DNA of 64,000 nucleotides from an uncultured Eggerthellaceae bacterium (lineage in GTDB: Bacteria > Actinomycetota > Coriobacteriia > Coriobacteriales > Eggerthellaceae): contig CANSWY010000001.1 of assembly GCA_947650915.1 (NCBI GenBank), forward strand, positions 347,248 through 411,247, read 5' to 3'. The position numbers and the translations under genes are program-made. This document shows, one piece after another, positions 18,593 through 28,039 of this stretch; within the stretch, counting starts at the first letter, position 1, and each line of letters begins with the position of its first letter. A model generated the notes under the pieces. The model worked only from the letters and a program-made list of their open reading frames with translations, was not told where the DNA came from and did no database searches.

Positions 18593-18593
18593 T
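18565..18593 (+). promoter_or_regulatory. probable rpsO-pnp promoter
   Basis: TTGCTC (18565-18570) and TATGAT (18588-18593) are separated by 17 bases. The box lies at the very end of recO and gives a leader of ~130 bases before rpsO. The leader contains a 7-bp inverted repeat, atgcgcg at 18680-18686 with its complement at 18699-18705. In other bacteria the rpsO leader is bound by S15 itself; this hairpin is a candidate site, which is inference only. Confidence 0.6.
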
Positions 18594-18730
18594 TTTTCGG
18601 CTGTGCACTGAGCTCAGCTCGTTCTCTCTTGGCCCGGATGCTCCACCGCTTCCGCGCCCAGACCGGACGGCGAACATGAATGCGCGGCCCACGCAAGGCG
18701 CGCATCGGAAGAAGAAAGGTGGAACGCATC

Positions 18731-19018
18731 ATGGCCAACAAGTACAGCATCACCAAGGAGCAGACCGCTGCCCTCATCAAGGAGTTCGGCAAGAACGAAC
18801 AGGACTCCGGCAGCGCTGAGGTCCAGGTGGCCATCCTCTCAGAGCGCATCCGCAATCTGACCGAGCACCTGAAGGTGCACAAGAAGGACAACCACACGCG
18901 CCGCGGCCTCATGAAGCTCATCGGCAAGAGGCGCGGGCTCCTGAAGCACATCAAGGAGCGCAACATCGACGAATACCGAGAGCTCATCAAGAAGCTCGGC
19001 ATCCGCGACAACATCTAG
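18731..19018 (+). CDS. rpsO: 30S ribosomal protein S15
   Basis: A 95-aa protein with the full S15 fold signature: an N-terminal [11 protein letters not shown] region, the [14 protein letters not shown] block, then the H-x6-DNHTRRGL block and KRRGLLKH. S15 is a primary 16S rRNA binding protein of the small-subunit platform. The ATG at 18731 is chosen over an upstream in-frame ATG (18680) because AAAGGTGG precedes it and family members start here. It forms the usual rpsO-pnp pair. Confidence 0.98.
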   Translation: MANKYSITKEQTAALIKEFGKNEQDSGSAEVQVAILSERIRNLTEHLKVHKKDNHTRRGLMKLIGKRRGLLKHIKERNIDEYRELIKKLGIRDNI

Positions 19019-19026
19019 CTTCTGGA

Positions 19027-19052
19027 ACAAGGCCCGCGAATGCGGGCCTTGT
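19027..19052 (+). promoter_or_regulatory. strong hairpin between rpsO and pnp
   Basis: A perfect 11-bp stem (acaaggcccgc / gcgggccttgt) with a GAAT loop lies 8 bases after the rpsO stop. There is no T tract, so it is unlikely to be an efficient intrinsic terminator. In other bacteria a hairpin at this place is an RNase III or processing site that lets PNPase control its own mRNA. Confidence 0.65.
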
Positions 19053-19176
19053 CGAATAGCGGGGCAGGAACTTGAAGCCCCGCTGCACCCGGGCCGCCAA
19101 AGGGTGGCGGCACCGGGCGCGAAGAGGAGCTGCGCATGCATGGGGCAGCGCAGCAGGAAAGAGGAGAAGAGAAGAC

Positions 19177-21363
19177 ATGACGAAGATCGTTTCCGAATTC
19201 GAGCTGTACGGCAAGTCCTACCGCTTCGAAACGGGAGAGCTGGCCAAGCAGGCCACGGGCGCGGTGCTGGTCACCTGTGGAGAGACCAGCGTGCTGGTCA
19301 CGGCAGTGGTGTCCAAGCAGCAGCGCGACTACGATTTCTTCCCGCTGACGGTGGACTTCATCGAGAAGATGTACGCCGTCGGCCGCATTCCCGGCGGGTA
19401 TCTCAAGCGCGAGGCCAAGCCTTCTGACAAGGGCACGCTCACTGCGCGCATGATCGACCGTCCCATCCGCCCGGGCTTCCCGGACGGGTTCAAGAACGAA
19501 GTGCACATCGTGGCCACCACGCTGGTCTCTGACGGCCAGAACCCGCCGGATGCCATCTGCGTGGGCGGCGCTTCTGCGGCCCTTCTGGTGGGCGGCGCGC
19601 CCTTCGACGGCCCGGCCGCCTGCGTGCGCATCGGCCGCAACGTGGAGACGGGCGAATTCATCGTGAACCCCACGGTGGAAGAAGAAGAGGCATCGGATCT
19701 GGAGCTCACCATCGCCGGCACCAAGGATTGCATCTCCATGGTGGAGGCCGGGGCTGACCAGATCTCAGAGGAAGACATGCTGGCCGCCATGGCGTTCGCC
19801 CAGGAGGCCATCGCCGCGTTCTGCGACAAGCAGGCGGAATTCATCGCCCGCGCAAACCCCGTGCCGCTGGAGTACACCATCCATGAGGCCGATCCGGCCG
19901 TGGCAGAGCGCGTGGGCCGCTTCGCCGACGAGATGGCATCCGCTCTCGCGAATCCGGACAAATCCCAGCGCATCGCTTCGGTGGATGAGCTGAAGGCGCG
20001 CATCACCGCTGATGAATTCACTGAAGAGGAGCGCGCTTCCTGGGGCTCAGACATCGCAGCAGCGCTGAAGAAGCTGGAGAAGCAGGCCATGCGCCAGATG
20101 ATCATCCAGAAAGGGGAGCGGGTGGACGGCCGCACGCCTGAAGAGATCCGCCCCCTGCACATCGTGCCGGGATACCTGCCGCGCGTGCACGGCTCGGGGC
20201 TCTTCCAGCGCGGACAGACCCAAGCACTCTCCGTCTGCACGTTGGGCATGCTCAACGAATGGCAGCGCCTTGACACCATCTGGCCCGAAGAGGGCAAGCG
20301 CTACATGCATCAGTACAACTTCCCGCCCTACTGCACCGGAGAGACGGGCCGCATGGGCGCGCCGAAGCGCCGCGAGATCGGCCATGGCGCCCTGGCTGAG
20401 CGCGCCATCCTGCCGGTGCTCCCCACCGAAGACGAGTTCCCCTACGCCATCCGCGTGGTCTCTGAGATCCTGGAATCCAACGGGTCGTCCTCCATGGCGT
20501 CCACCTGCGGCTCCACCCTCGCCCTCATGGATGCGGGCGTGCCCATCGCCTCCCCGGTCTCCGGCGTTGCCATGGGCCTCATCAAAGAAGGGGATGACGT
20601 GGTGATCCTCACGGACATCCAAGGCATCGAGGACTTCCTGGGAGACATGGACTTCAAGGTCTGCGGCACGGCGGACGGCATCACGGCGCTCCAGATGGAC
20701 AACAAGGCCCACGGCCTTTCGGTGGACATCCTGGCCCGCGCCCTCGCCCAGGCGAAAGAAGCGCGCGTGTCCATTCTGGAGGCGATGCTCGCCACCATCG
20801 ATGCGCCGCGCGATGAGCTGAAGGACACCGCTCCTCGCATCGAGACCATCCATATCCCGGTGGACAAGATCCGCGAAGTGATCGGCTCGGGCGGCAAGGT
20901 GGTGCGCGGCATCCAGGAGGAAACGGGTGCCAGCATAGACATCCAGGAAGACGGCACCATCCACATCGCTGCCGTGGAAGGCACCGCCGGCAAAGCTGCC
21001 AAGGACATGATCTTCGCCATCGTGAAGGAACCGGAAGTCGGAGAAGTGTACGACGGCGAAGTGGTGGGCATCAAGGACTTCGGCGCGTTCATCCGTTTGA
21101 CGCCCAGCAAGGACGGCTTGCTGCACATCTCCAAGGTGGCGAAGGGCCGCGTTGGGCGCGTGGAAGACGTGCTGGATCTGGGAGATGTGGTCAAGGTGGA
21201 GGTCACGGAAGTGGATCCGAAGACCGGCAAGATCTCCCTGGACCGCTTGGACAAGCCCGAAGCTCCCGAGGGGAGCGCTCCGGCGCCTGCCCGCAGCAAC
21301 AAGGAAGACGGCCCCCGGCCCGGCCAAGGCAACCGCAAGCCGCGCCGCCAGCATCGCTCATGA
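19177..21363 (+). CDS. pnp: polyribonucleotide nucleotidyltransferase (PNPase)
   Basis: A 728-aa phosphorolytic 3'-5' exoribonuclease. Two RNase PH domains, with the FSGETGRMG-like region seen here as CTGETGRMGAPKRR, flank an alpha-helical linker. A KH domain (IREVIGSGGKVVRGI, ~565-600) and an S1 domain (GEVYDGEVVGIKDFGAFI, ~615-690) follow, then a basic Pro/Arg tail. The ATG at 19177 is chosen for its purine-rich GAGGAGAAGAG leader; the frame is open upstream without family similarity. It acts in mRNA turnover together with RNase J and RNase Y, both encoded in this window. It overlaps dapB by 4 bases. Confidence 0.97.
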   Translation: MTKIVSEFELYGKSYRFETGELAKQATGAVLVTCGETSVLVTAVVSKQQRDYDFFPLTVDFIEKMYAVGRIPGGYLKREAKPSDKGTLTARMIDRPIRPGFPDGFKNEVHIVATTLVSDGQNPPDAICVGGASAALLVGGAPFDGPAACVRIGRNVETGEFIVNPTVEEEEASDLELTIAGTKDCISMVEAGADQISEEDMLAAMAFAQEAIAAFCDKQAEFIARANPVPLEYTIHEADPAVAERVGRFADEMASALANPDKSQRIASVDELKARITADEFTEEERASWGSDIAAALKKLEKQAMRQMIIQKGERVDGRTPEEIRPLHIVPGYLPRVHGSGLFQRGQTQALSVCTLGMLNEWQRLDTIWPEEGKRYMHQYNFPPYCTGETGRMGAPKRREIGHGALAERAILPVLPTEDEFPYAIRVVSEILESNGSSSMASTCGSTLALMDAGVPIASPVSGVAMGLIKEGDDVVILTDIQGIEDFLGDMDFKVCGTADGITALQMDNKAHGLSVDILARALAQAKEARVSILEAMLATIDAPRDELKDTAPRIETIHIPVDKIREVIGSGGKVVRGIQEETGASIDIQEDGTIHIAAVEGTAGKAAKDMIFAIVKEPEVGEVYDGEVVGIKDFGAFIRLTPSKDGLLHISKVAKGRVGRVEDVLDLGDVVKVEVTEVDPKTGKISLDRLDKPEAPEGSAPAPARSNKEDGPRPGQGNRKPRRQHRS

Positions 21364-22133
21364 TCAAGGTGGCAGTGGCAGGCTCGTCCGGCAGGATGGG
21401 CCAGGCGGTGGTGGATGCGATCAACGCTGCGGATGATATGACGGTCGTCTGCGGCGTTGACCCGCATCCGCTGGGCACGGAAACCTTCCCCGTGCATCCA
21501 TCCGTCGAGGAGGCCTTCTCGGCCGAAGAGGCGGACGTGATGGTGGACTTCACCCGACCGGACGTGGCGGCGGCCAACATCCACTGCGCGCTCTCCCACA
21601 GCGTCGATTGCGTCGTGGGCACCACCGGGCTCACCTTGGAAGAGATGGAAGCGCTGGCGGAAGCAGCCCCGGAGGGCGCCTGCCTGTTCTTCGCGCCGAA
21701 CTTCACCACGGGTGCCGTCCTCATGATGCAGTTCGCGAAGGCCGCAGCTCCGTATTTCCCTGAAGCTGAGATCGTCGAGTTCCATCATTGCCGCAAGAAA
21801 GACGCGCCTTCAGGCACCGCGGCCATGACGGCGCGCATGATCGCAGAAGGGCGCGGTGGACGCGTGAGCGCAGCCCCCGGCAAAGAGACTGAGATCCCCG
21901 GCGCTGAAGGCGCGCGCGGCGCGCTCATCGAAGGCGTTCCCGTGCATTCGGTGCGATCCAACGGCTTCGTGGCGGACCAAGAGGTCATCTTCGGCGATAC
22001 GGGCCAAACGCTCACGCTGCACCATGTGTCCTGGGACACGGGATCCTACATGCCGGGCGTCCTCTTGGGCATCCGCGAGGTAGGACAGCGCTCAGGGCTC
22101 GTGACAGGCCTCGAGTCCATCATGGACCTTTGA
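21360..22133 (+). CDS. dapB: 4-hydroxy-tetrahydrodipicolinate reductase
   Basis: A 257-aa enzyme of the diaminopimelate/lysine pathway that reduces the DapA product with NAD(P)H. The nucleotide-binding loop VAVAGSSGRMG is at the N-terminus, and the substrate and catalytic block EFHHCRKKDAPSGTA is intact. The ATG overlaps the pnp stop (ATGA), so dapB is co-transcribed with pnp. dapA follows after 76 bases. The length is slightly below E. coli DapB but normal for actinobacteria. Confidence 0.95.
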   Translation: MIKVAVAGSSGRMGQAVVDAINAADDMTVVCGVDPHPLGTETFPVHPSVEEAFSAEEADVMVDFTRPDVAAANIHCALSHSVDCVVGTTGLTLEEMEALAEAAPEGACLFFAPNFTTGAVLMMQFAKAAAPYFPEAEIVEFHHCRKKDAPSGTAAMTARMIAEGRGGRVSAAPGKETEIPGAEGARGALIEGVPVHSVRSNGFVADQEVIFGDTGQTLTLHHVSWDTGSYMPGVLLGIREVGQRSGLVTGLESIMDL

Positions 22134-22135
22134 TG

Positions 22136-22195
22136 CTAGAATGCATCCCTGAAAAGAAACGTTTGTTCGCGTGAAGGCGGCAGGAGCCGCCTTCA
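22136..22195 (+). promoter_or_regulatory. TAGAAT box and hairpin upstream of dapA
   Basis: TAGAAT at 22136-22141 could be a -10 box. A perfect 10-bp hairpin (tgaaggcggc at 22172-22181, AGGA loop, gccgccttca at 22186-22195) ends directly before the AGAGGAG ribosome binding site of dapA. It has no T tract and is too small for a lysine riboswitch. It may tune dapA translation or mRNA stability. Confidence 0.45.
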
Positions 22196-22209
22196 GCAGA
22201 GGAGCTCAG

Positions 22210-23106
22210 ATGATAGATGACCCACTGCGCTTCGGGCGCATGATCCCCGCCATGGTGACGCCCTTCACGCCTGATCTGGAATTGGATCTGCCCCGTGCGG
22301 CGGAACTGGCGGTGCGACTGGCGGATGGGGGTGCCAGCGCTCTGGTGGTGAACGGCACCACCGGCGAATCGCCCACGGTCTTCTACCCCCAAAAGATGCG
22401 CCTGTTCGAGGCGGTGGTGGGGGCTGTCGGCGGCCGCATCCCCGTCATCGCGAACGTGGGGGACAACTGCACGGCGGACACCATCCAGTTCGCCCGCGAT
22501 GTGGCGCCCCTGGGCGTCAGCGCTTTCATGTGCGTGGTGCCCTACTACAACAAGCCACCGCAAGAAGGCCTCTACCAGCATTTCAAGGCCATCGCTGATT
22601 CAACGGAGCTGCCCATCATCCTGTACAACATCCCTGGGCGCTGCTCCATCAACATGACGGCTGACACCACGCTGCGCCTGGCGGATGACTGCCCGAACAT
22701 TGTGGCGGTCAAGGAAGCGTCAGGAGACATGGACCAGATCGCCCGCATCATCGAAGGGGCACCGGAAGGATTCAGCGTGTATTCCGGGGATGACGCAGCC
22801 ACATACGATCTCATGCGCATGGGAGCGGTCGGGGTCATCTCCACCATCGGGAACGTGCTGCCCGGACCCATGCACGAACTGACGGACGCCTGCGCGCGCA
22901 AGGATTGGACGCGCGCAGATGAGCTCAACCAGCAGCTGCTGCCGCTCATGGAAGGGCTCTTCGAAACCTCCAATCCCATCCTGGTGAAGAAAGCGCTGGA
23001 GCTTTCGGGCTTCCCCGTGGGAGGCGTGCGGCTGCCCCTGGTGGACGCCACGGACACCCAGACGAAGCGCTTGGAAGAGATCATGAGGCAGGTGGGCGCC
23101 CTGTAG
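22210..23106 (+). CDS. dapA: 4-hydroxy-tetrahydrodipicolinate synthase
   Basis: A 298-aa class I aldolase condensing pyruvate with aspartate semialdehyde, the first committed step toward diaminopimelate. It has the TIM-barrel signatures GTTGESPT (substrate binding), PYYNKP with the catalytic tyrosine, YNIPGR, and the Schiff-base lysine in VAVKEASGD. The ATG at 22210 has AGAGGAG 6 bases upstream; an upstream in-frame ATG (22171) lies before the regulatory hairpin and is rejected. It sits directly after dapB. Confidence 0.97.
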   Translation: MIDDPLRFGRMIPAMVTPFTPDLELDLPRAAELAVRLADGGASALVVNGTTGESPTVFYPQKMRLFEAVVGAVGGRIPVIANVGDNCTADTIQFARDVAPLGVSAFMCVVPYYNKPPQEGLYQHFKAIADSTELPIILYNIPGRCSINMTADTTLRLADDCPNIVAVKEASGDMDQIARIIEGAPEGFSVYSGDDAATYDLMRMGAVGVISTIGNVLPGPMHELTDACARKDWTRADELNQQLLPLMEGLFETSNPILVKKALELSGFPVGGVRLPLVDATDTQTKRLEEIMRQVGAL

Positions 23107-23148
23107 GGCATCTGCGCCCCATGCAGAAACGAATGAGAAAAGGACAAG

Positions 23149-25065
23149 ATGACAGAAGAAAGAACGAATGCACAACCTGCAGCAGGACAGCAGCAGGCAC
23201 CTGAGGCAGGGCGCTCCCAAGGAGGACGCCCTGCCCGCAACGATCGCAACAACGCAAAGAAGGGCACCAGTTCCTACAAGCACGTGAGCCTCGAGCGCGA
23301 ACGTCCGCACCTCACGCGAGATGATGGCGCGCAAGGGAAACAGGGGAGCGCGCAAGATGCGCCCAAGAAGCAAGGGAACCGTCGCAGGCGTTCGAAGAAG
23401 AAGCCCACGGATGCCCAGCTTGAGATCATCCCCTTGGGCGGCTTGGACGCCATCGGCAAGAACATGACGGCGTTCACCTGCAAAGGGGACATGATCTTGG
23501 ATGATGCAGGCCTCATGTTCCCGGATGACGACCATCCCGGCATCGACCTGATCCTCCCGGATTACACCTACGTGCTGGAAAACGAAGAGAAGCTGCGCGG
23601 CATCATCGTCACGCACGGCCACGAGGACCACACCGGCGCTCTGCCGTACCTCATGAAGGACCTGGATCGCAACGTCCCCATCTATGCCTCCAAGCTCACA
23701 TTGGGACTGATCGAAGGCAAGTTCAAAGAGCATCGCATCAAGAACGCGAAGCTGGTGGAGGTCAAATCCGGCGACACCATCACACTGGGCTGCATGAAGG
23801 TCACGTTCTTCTCCGTGAACCACTCCATCCCCGGTGCCTTGGGGCTGTTCATCCAAAGCCCGGCGGGCAACGTCCTGCACATGGGGGACTTCAAGCTGGA
23901 CCAGACGCCCATCGACGGCATCACCACTGATTTCGCTGCGCTGGCGCGCTTCGGCGAAGAGGGCGTGGATCTGATGATGTCGGATTCCACGAACGCGACG
24001 AATCCCAACTTCACGCCGTCGGAGGCGGAGGTGGGAAAGACCCTCAGCCAGATCATCGCTCAAGCCAAGCAGCGCGTCATCATCGCCTCGTTCGCCAGCC
24101 ACATCCATCGCATGCAGCAGATCTGCGATGCGGCGGTGGCCAATGGGCGCAAAGTGGTGGTCACGGGACGCTCCATGATCCAGAACACGGACATCGCGCG
24201 CAAGCTGGGCTATCTCAAAATCTCTGATGCTGATCTGATAGACGCCTATGAACTGAAGGACATCCCGCCTGAGAAGGTGGTCATCATGTGCACCGGCTCC
24301 CAAGGAGAGCCTCTTTCGGCGTTGGCGCGCATCGCCAATGGCGAACACAAGACCATAGACGTGGAAGAAGGGGACACGGTCATCATCTCCGCCACGCCGG
24401 TCCCGGGCAATGAGAAAGCGGTCACGCGCGTAGTGAATTCCCTTGCCAAGATCGGCGCGGACGTGTTCGACAAATCCCGGGCGCGTGTGCACGTGTCAGG
24501 GCACGCCGGTGCCGAAGAGCTGAAACTGGTGCTCTCCATTGTGAAGCCGCGCGCGTTTTTGCCCGTGCACGGCGAATCCACGCACCTGCGGGCGCACGCG
24601 AAGCTGGCCGAGGCCACCGGCGTGGCACCGGAGAACATCCACATCCTGGAGAACGGAGACGCCCTCGTCATGACCTCCGAGGGCGTGAAGCAAGGTGGCA
24701 GCGTCCAGAGCGGCATCATCTTCGTGGACGGGCTTTCCGTGGGCGACACCTCCCAGGACGTGCTGGACGAGCGCAGCGAATTGGCGTCTCAGGGCTTCAT
24801 CAGCGTGGCCGCCGCCATCGATTTCAAGCGCAAACAGCTGGTGGGCAAGCCCGTGGTTGAGATGCACGGCATCACCGGCGGAGACGATGCGTATCTGAAG
24901 GACCAGACCACCACGGTGGTGAAGAACTCCATCCAGCGCTCGCTCGGGAAAGGGGAGACGCAGTTCAAACAGATCCGCAAGGCTGCCCGCGACGCTGCCT
25001 ATTCGCTCCTCTGGGAGAAGACCAAGCAGCGGCCCATGATGGTGATGAACCTGCTGGATGTCTGA
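23149..25065 (+). CDS. rnj: ribonuclease J
   Basis: A 638-aa metallo-beta-lactamase/beta-CASP ribonuclease with 5'-3' exonuclease and endonuclease activity. An N-terminal basic, Gln/Gly/Arg-rich and probably disordered extension (~1-85) precedes the catalytic domain. The HGHEDH zinc motif is near residue 160, and MGDFKLD, SDSTNA and the beta-CASP region follow, with a C-terminal domain at the end. The N-terminal extension is longer than in Bacillus RNase J and resembles that of actinobacterial homologues. AAAAGGAC precedes the ATG. It follows dapA by 42 bases, a conserved dapA-rnj neighbourhood in actinobacteria. Confidence 0.95.
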   Translation: MTEERTNAQPAAGQQQAPEAGRSQGGRPARNDRNNAKKGTSSYKHVSLERERPHLTRDDGAQGKQGSAQDAPKKQGNRRRRSKKKPTDAQLEIIPLGGLDAIGKNMTAFTCKGDMILDDAGLMFPDDDHPGIDLILPDYTYVLENEEKLRGIIVTHGHEDHTGALPYLMKDLDRNVPIYASKLTLGLIEGKFKEHRIKNAKLVEVKSGDTITLGCMKVTFFSVNHSIPGALGLFIQSPAGNVLHMGDFKLDQTPIDGITTDFAALARFGEEGVDLMMSDSTNATNPNFTPSEAEVGKTLSQIIAQAKQRVIIASFASHIHRMQQICDAAVANGRKVVVTGRSMIQNTDIARKLGYLKISDADLIDAYELKDIPPEKVVIMCTGSQGEPLSALARIANGEHKTIDVEEGDTVIISATPVPGNEKAVTRVVNSLAKIGADVFDKSRARVHVSGHAGAEELKLVLSIVKPRAFLPVHGESTHLRAHAKLAEATGVAPENIHILENGDALVMTSEGVKQGGSVQSGIIFVDGLSVGDTSQDVLDERSELASQGFISVAAAIDFKRKQLVGKPVVEMHGITGGDDAYLKDQTTTVVKNSIQRSLGKGETQFKQIRKAARDAAYSLLWEKTKQRPMMVMNLLDV

Positions 25066-25125
25066 TATCCTCATACCATCTTTCCTTGAACGCACACTGA
25101 ACGGACCACCAAGGGGAGGATTTGA

Positions 25126-28005
25126 TTGGCTCGGAAGAAGCAGTCGGCTGAGAAGAAGCCGGCGCAGAAGAAGAACAGCGCGCCGCTGAAACGGCATCGC
25201 CCGGCTGAGGCGGAGGTCATCCAGGATGGGCTTCTGGATGACACCACCAAGCGGGACATCATCGGCATCTCGTTCATCATCTGCGCCATCGTGTTCCTTT
25301 TGGTGGTGGCCCTGCCCGCAGACGGCGCGCTCGTCACCAGCTTCGCGTCCGAATGGATGCGCCTTCTGTTCGGCGTGGGCGCCTATCTGCTTCCGGTGAT
25401 CCTGGCCGGCATCGGCGCCACGTTCCTCTATCGGTCGCAGAAGCAGCGCGTGCCCGCGCGCGCTGCGGTGGGCCTCACGGTGCTGTTCATCTCCCTGCTG
25501 GGCCTCATCGCCACGTTCACGCCCGCCACCTCTTTGGGCGTTGAGGACCTCCAGCTGCTCTTCTTGGATGCGAACCTGGTGTCCCATGGAGGGTACGTGG
25601 GCGCAGGGCTGGCTTTTTGCGGCATGAGCCTGTTCGGGCGCGTCATCACCGCGGTCATCTTCATCGGCCTCATGGTGATCGGCTTCGTGATCGTCGGGTT
25701 CTCAGTCTCGCGCACCATCGAACGCGTCCGCGCCAAGAAGCGCCAGCTTGAAGAGAAGCGCGCCGCAGACCCCTCCGCCTCTTTCGGCAGCCGCAAGCTC
25801 CGCGTCCGGAAAGCGGATGAGGTGGCCATGCGCGCACCAGCCTCCGTCCACGCTTCTGGAGCCGCGCTCGCCCATGGTGAAGGGCAGAACCTGACCCAGC
25901 CGCTCTTGGCCGACCCTGCAGCGCTCCCGCCCGATCCTCCTAACCCGGTGGCGCAGCGCATCGAAGCTGCGAAGAGCATGCTGGGGGACCCTTCAGCCCA
26001 CGCCGTGGATGAGGCTGCGGCCACGCGACCGCTCGCCCACGCTCCGCTGCCCTGGGAGGACAGCGAGCCTGTGACAGCCGCTGCTCCCGTACCTGAACCG
26101 CTCTCTTCGACGCCCCAGGTGCGCTCTGATCCATCTGAGGTGTTCATTCCCTTGCCGAATCTGGCGGCCTTCGAGGAAGATGCGGATCCAGAAGAGGAGG
26201 TCTCCGCGCCCGCGCCTGATTCATTCACGCGCCTCAGCGCCTGGAACGGGCGCGCAGAAAAAAGCAGCGGCCCGCATGCGGCCATTGACCTTGCCGCATC
26301 TCTCCCGCGCATCGGGGAGGGGGGCGTCACGGTGCCCGGCATCTCCCGCGCATCCGTGCCTTTGCCCATCGAAGAGCCTGCCCATCGTCCCCACACGGAC
26401 ACCGTCCGCTTGGATGACGAGCAGGAGGCGTCGCTTGCTCCTGCGGCGGATGCGCCCCGCGCCCAGAAAAAGGCGGCGAGGAAGAAAGACGCCGCCTGTG
26501 CTCCTGGCCCTGGCCAGGCAGGCTCAGGCATCATCCGTGACGGCTTCGAACTGCCCAGCCGCGCTCTCCTGAAGGCGCCGGGACCTGCAGACAAGGCGGC
26601 TTCCTCTGGACAGGACCTCAGCCAGACCGCTCTCACGCTCCAACAGACGTTGGAGGATTTCGGCATCAACGCGTCTGTGGTGGGTTGGATCGAAGGCCCC
26701 ACGGTCACGCTCTTCCAGGTGGACCTGCCTTCCGGCGTGCGCGTCTCACGCATCACGAACCTCAACGACGACATCGCTCTGGCCTTGGCATCCCCCGGCG
26801 TGCGCATCTTCGCGCCCATCCCGGGCACGAACCACGTGGGCATCGAGATACCGAACCGCACCCGCCAGACCGTCTTCCTCTCGGAAGTGCTGGAAAGCGC
26901 TGGAGAGAGCCCCCTGGACATCGCCATCGGCAAGGACGTGGAAGGCCGCGCCATCGTGTCGGATCTGGCGAAGATGCCGCATCTGCTCATCGGAGGCACC
27001 ACCGGTTCGGGCAAATCCGTCTCCATCAACGCCATGATCATGTCCATCCTGATGCGCGCCACGCCCGATGAGGTCCGTTTCATCATGATCGACCCGAAGC
27101 GCGTGGAATTCACACCCTACAACGGCATCCCGCATCTGTACGTGCCCGTGGTCACCGAACCGAAGGAAGCCGCCAGCGCGCTCTCCTGGGGCGTTGCGGA
27201 GATGGAGCGGCGGCTGAAGATCTTCTCGAAGATCGGCGTGCGCAACATCACCCAGTACAACACGAAGGTCTCCGGCGGCGGCGTGGAAGACGGCGAAGGC
27301 CGCGAACTGGATCCGTTGCCCTACATCGTCATCATCATCGACGAGCTGGCAGACCTCATGATGAACGTGGGCAAGGAAGTGGAGTTCTCCATCTCGCGCA
27401 TCGCGCAGCTGGCGCGCGCAGCCGGCATCCATCTGATCGTGGCCACGCAGCGTCCCTCCACCAACGTGGTCACCGGCCTCATCAAGGCGAACATCACGAA
27501 CCGCATCGCGTTCAACGTGGCCTCCGGCATAGACTCCCGCGTGATCCTGGACACCCCGGGCGCTGAGAGCCTGATCGGCTTGGGGGACATGCTGCTCTCC
27601 AAACCCGAACTGCCGAAACCCCAGCGCATCCAGGCTTGCTACGTCTCTGAAGAAGAGATAGAGGCGGTGGTGGGCTTCATCAAGCAGCAAGGAGAACCTG
27701 ATTACCATCAGGACATCCTGAACATGAACGTCATGTCCTTGGGAGACACTTCGCCCCAGGGCGGCAGCGGCACGGCGGACGACCCGCTCATCTGGGAAGC
27801 TGCAGAGCTGGTGGTTTCAAGTAAAATGGGGTCCACGTCGAACATCCAGCGACGTCTCAAGGTGGGATACGCGCGCGCCGGCAGGATCATGGACCAACTG
27901 GAAGAGCTGGGCGTGGTGGGGCCAGCGAACGGCTCGAAGCCGCGCGAAGTGTACCTTGATGAGCTGGAGCTGGAATCGCTGAAGGCGTTCGAGAACAACG
28001 GGTGA
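25126..28005 (+). CDS. ftsK: DNA translocase FtsK/SpoIIIE
   Basis: A 959-aa membrane-anchored DNA pump that clears chromosome DNA from the septum. The start is a TTG at 25126 with a strong AAGGGGAGGA 5 bases upstream. Four hydrophobic helices occupy ~45-190. A long Pro/Ala/Glu linker (~190-480) follows. The RecA-like motor has Walker A GGTTGSGKS (~622-630) and Walker B YIVIIIDELADLMM. A C-terminal winged-helix gamma domain (~890-955) would read polar KOPS-type sequences and contact XerD. The length is normal. Confidence 0.95.
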   Translation: MARKKQSAEKKPAQKKNSAPLKRHRPAEAEVIQDGLLDDTTKRDIIGISFIICAIVFLLVVALPADGALVTSFASEWMRLLFGVGAYLLPVILAGIGATFLYRSQKQRVPARAAVGLTVLFISLLGLIATFTPATSLGVEDLQLLFLDANLVSHGGYVGAGLAFCGMSLFGRVITAVIFIGLMVIGFVIVGFSVSRTIERVRAKKRQLEEKRAADPSASFGSRKLRVRKADEVAMRAPASVHASGAALAHGEGQNLTQPLLADPAALPPDPPNPVAQRIEAAKSMLGDPSAHAVDEAAATRPLAHAPLPWEDSEPVTAAAPVPEPLSSTPQVRSDPSEVFIPLPNLAAFEEDADPEEEVSAPAPDSFTRLSAWNGRAEKSSGPHAAIDLAASLPRIGEGGVTVPGISRASVPLPIEEPAHRPHTDTVRLDDEQEASLAPAADAPRAQKKAARKKDAACAPGPGQAGSGIIRDGFELPSRALLKAPGPADKAASSGQDLSQTALTLQQTLEDFGINASVVGWIEGPTVTLFQVDLPSGVRVSRITNLNDDIALALASPGVRIFAPIPGTNHVGIEIPNRTRQTVFLSEVLESAGESPLDIAIGKDVEGRAIVSDLAKMPHLLIGGTTGSGKSVSINAMIMSILMRATPDEVRFIMIDPKRVEFTPYNGIPHLYVPVVTEPKEAASALSWGVAEMERRLKIFSKIGVRNITQYNTKVSGGGVEDGEGRELDPLPYIVIIIDELADLMMNVGKEVEFSISRIAQLARAAGIHLIVATQRPSTNVVTGLIKANITNRIAFNVASGIDSRVILDTPGAESLIGLGDMLLSKPELPKPQRIQACYVSEEEIEAVVGFIKQQGEPDYHQDILNMNVMSLGDTSPQGGSGTADDPLIWEAAELVVSSKMGSTSNIQRRLKVGYARAGRIMDQLEELGVVGPANGSKPREVYLDELELESLKAFENNG

Positions 28006-28039
28006 GCGCGAGGGAGGCGCTCAAGGAGGCGTAACGGTC

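Noticed and set aside
19027..19052. Rho-independent terminator after rpsO
   Set aside because: The stem is strong but there is no T tract; it is kept as a processing or regulatory hairpin.
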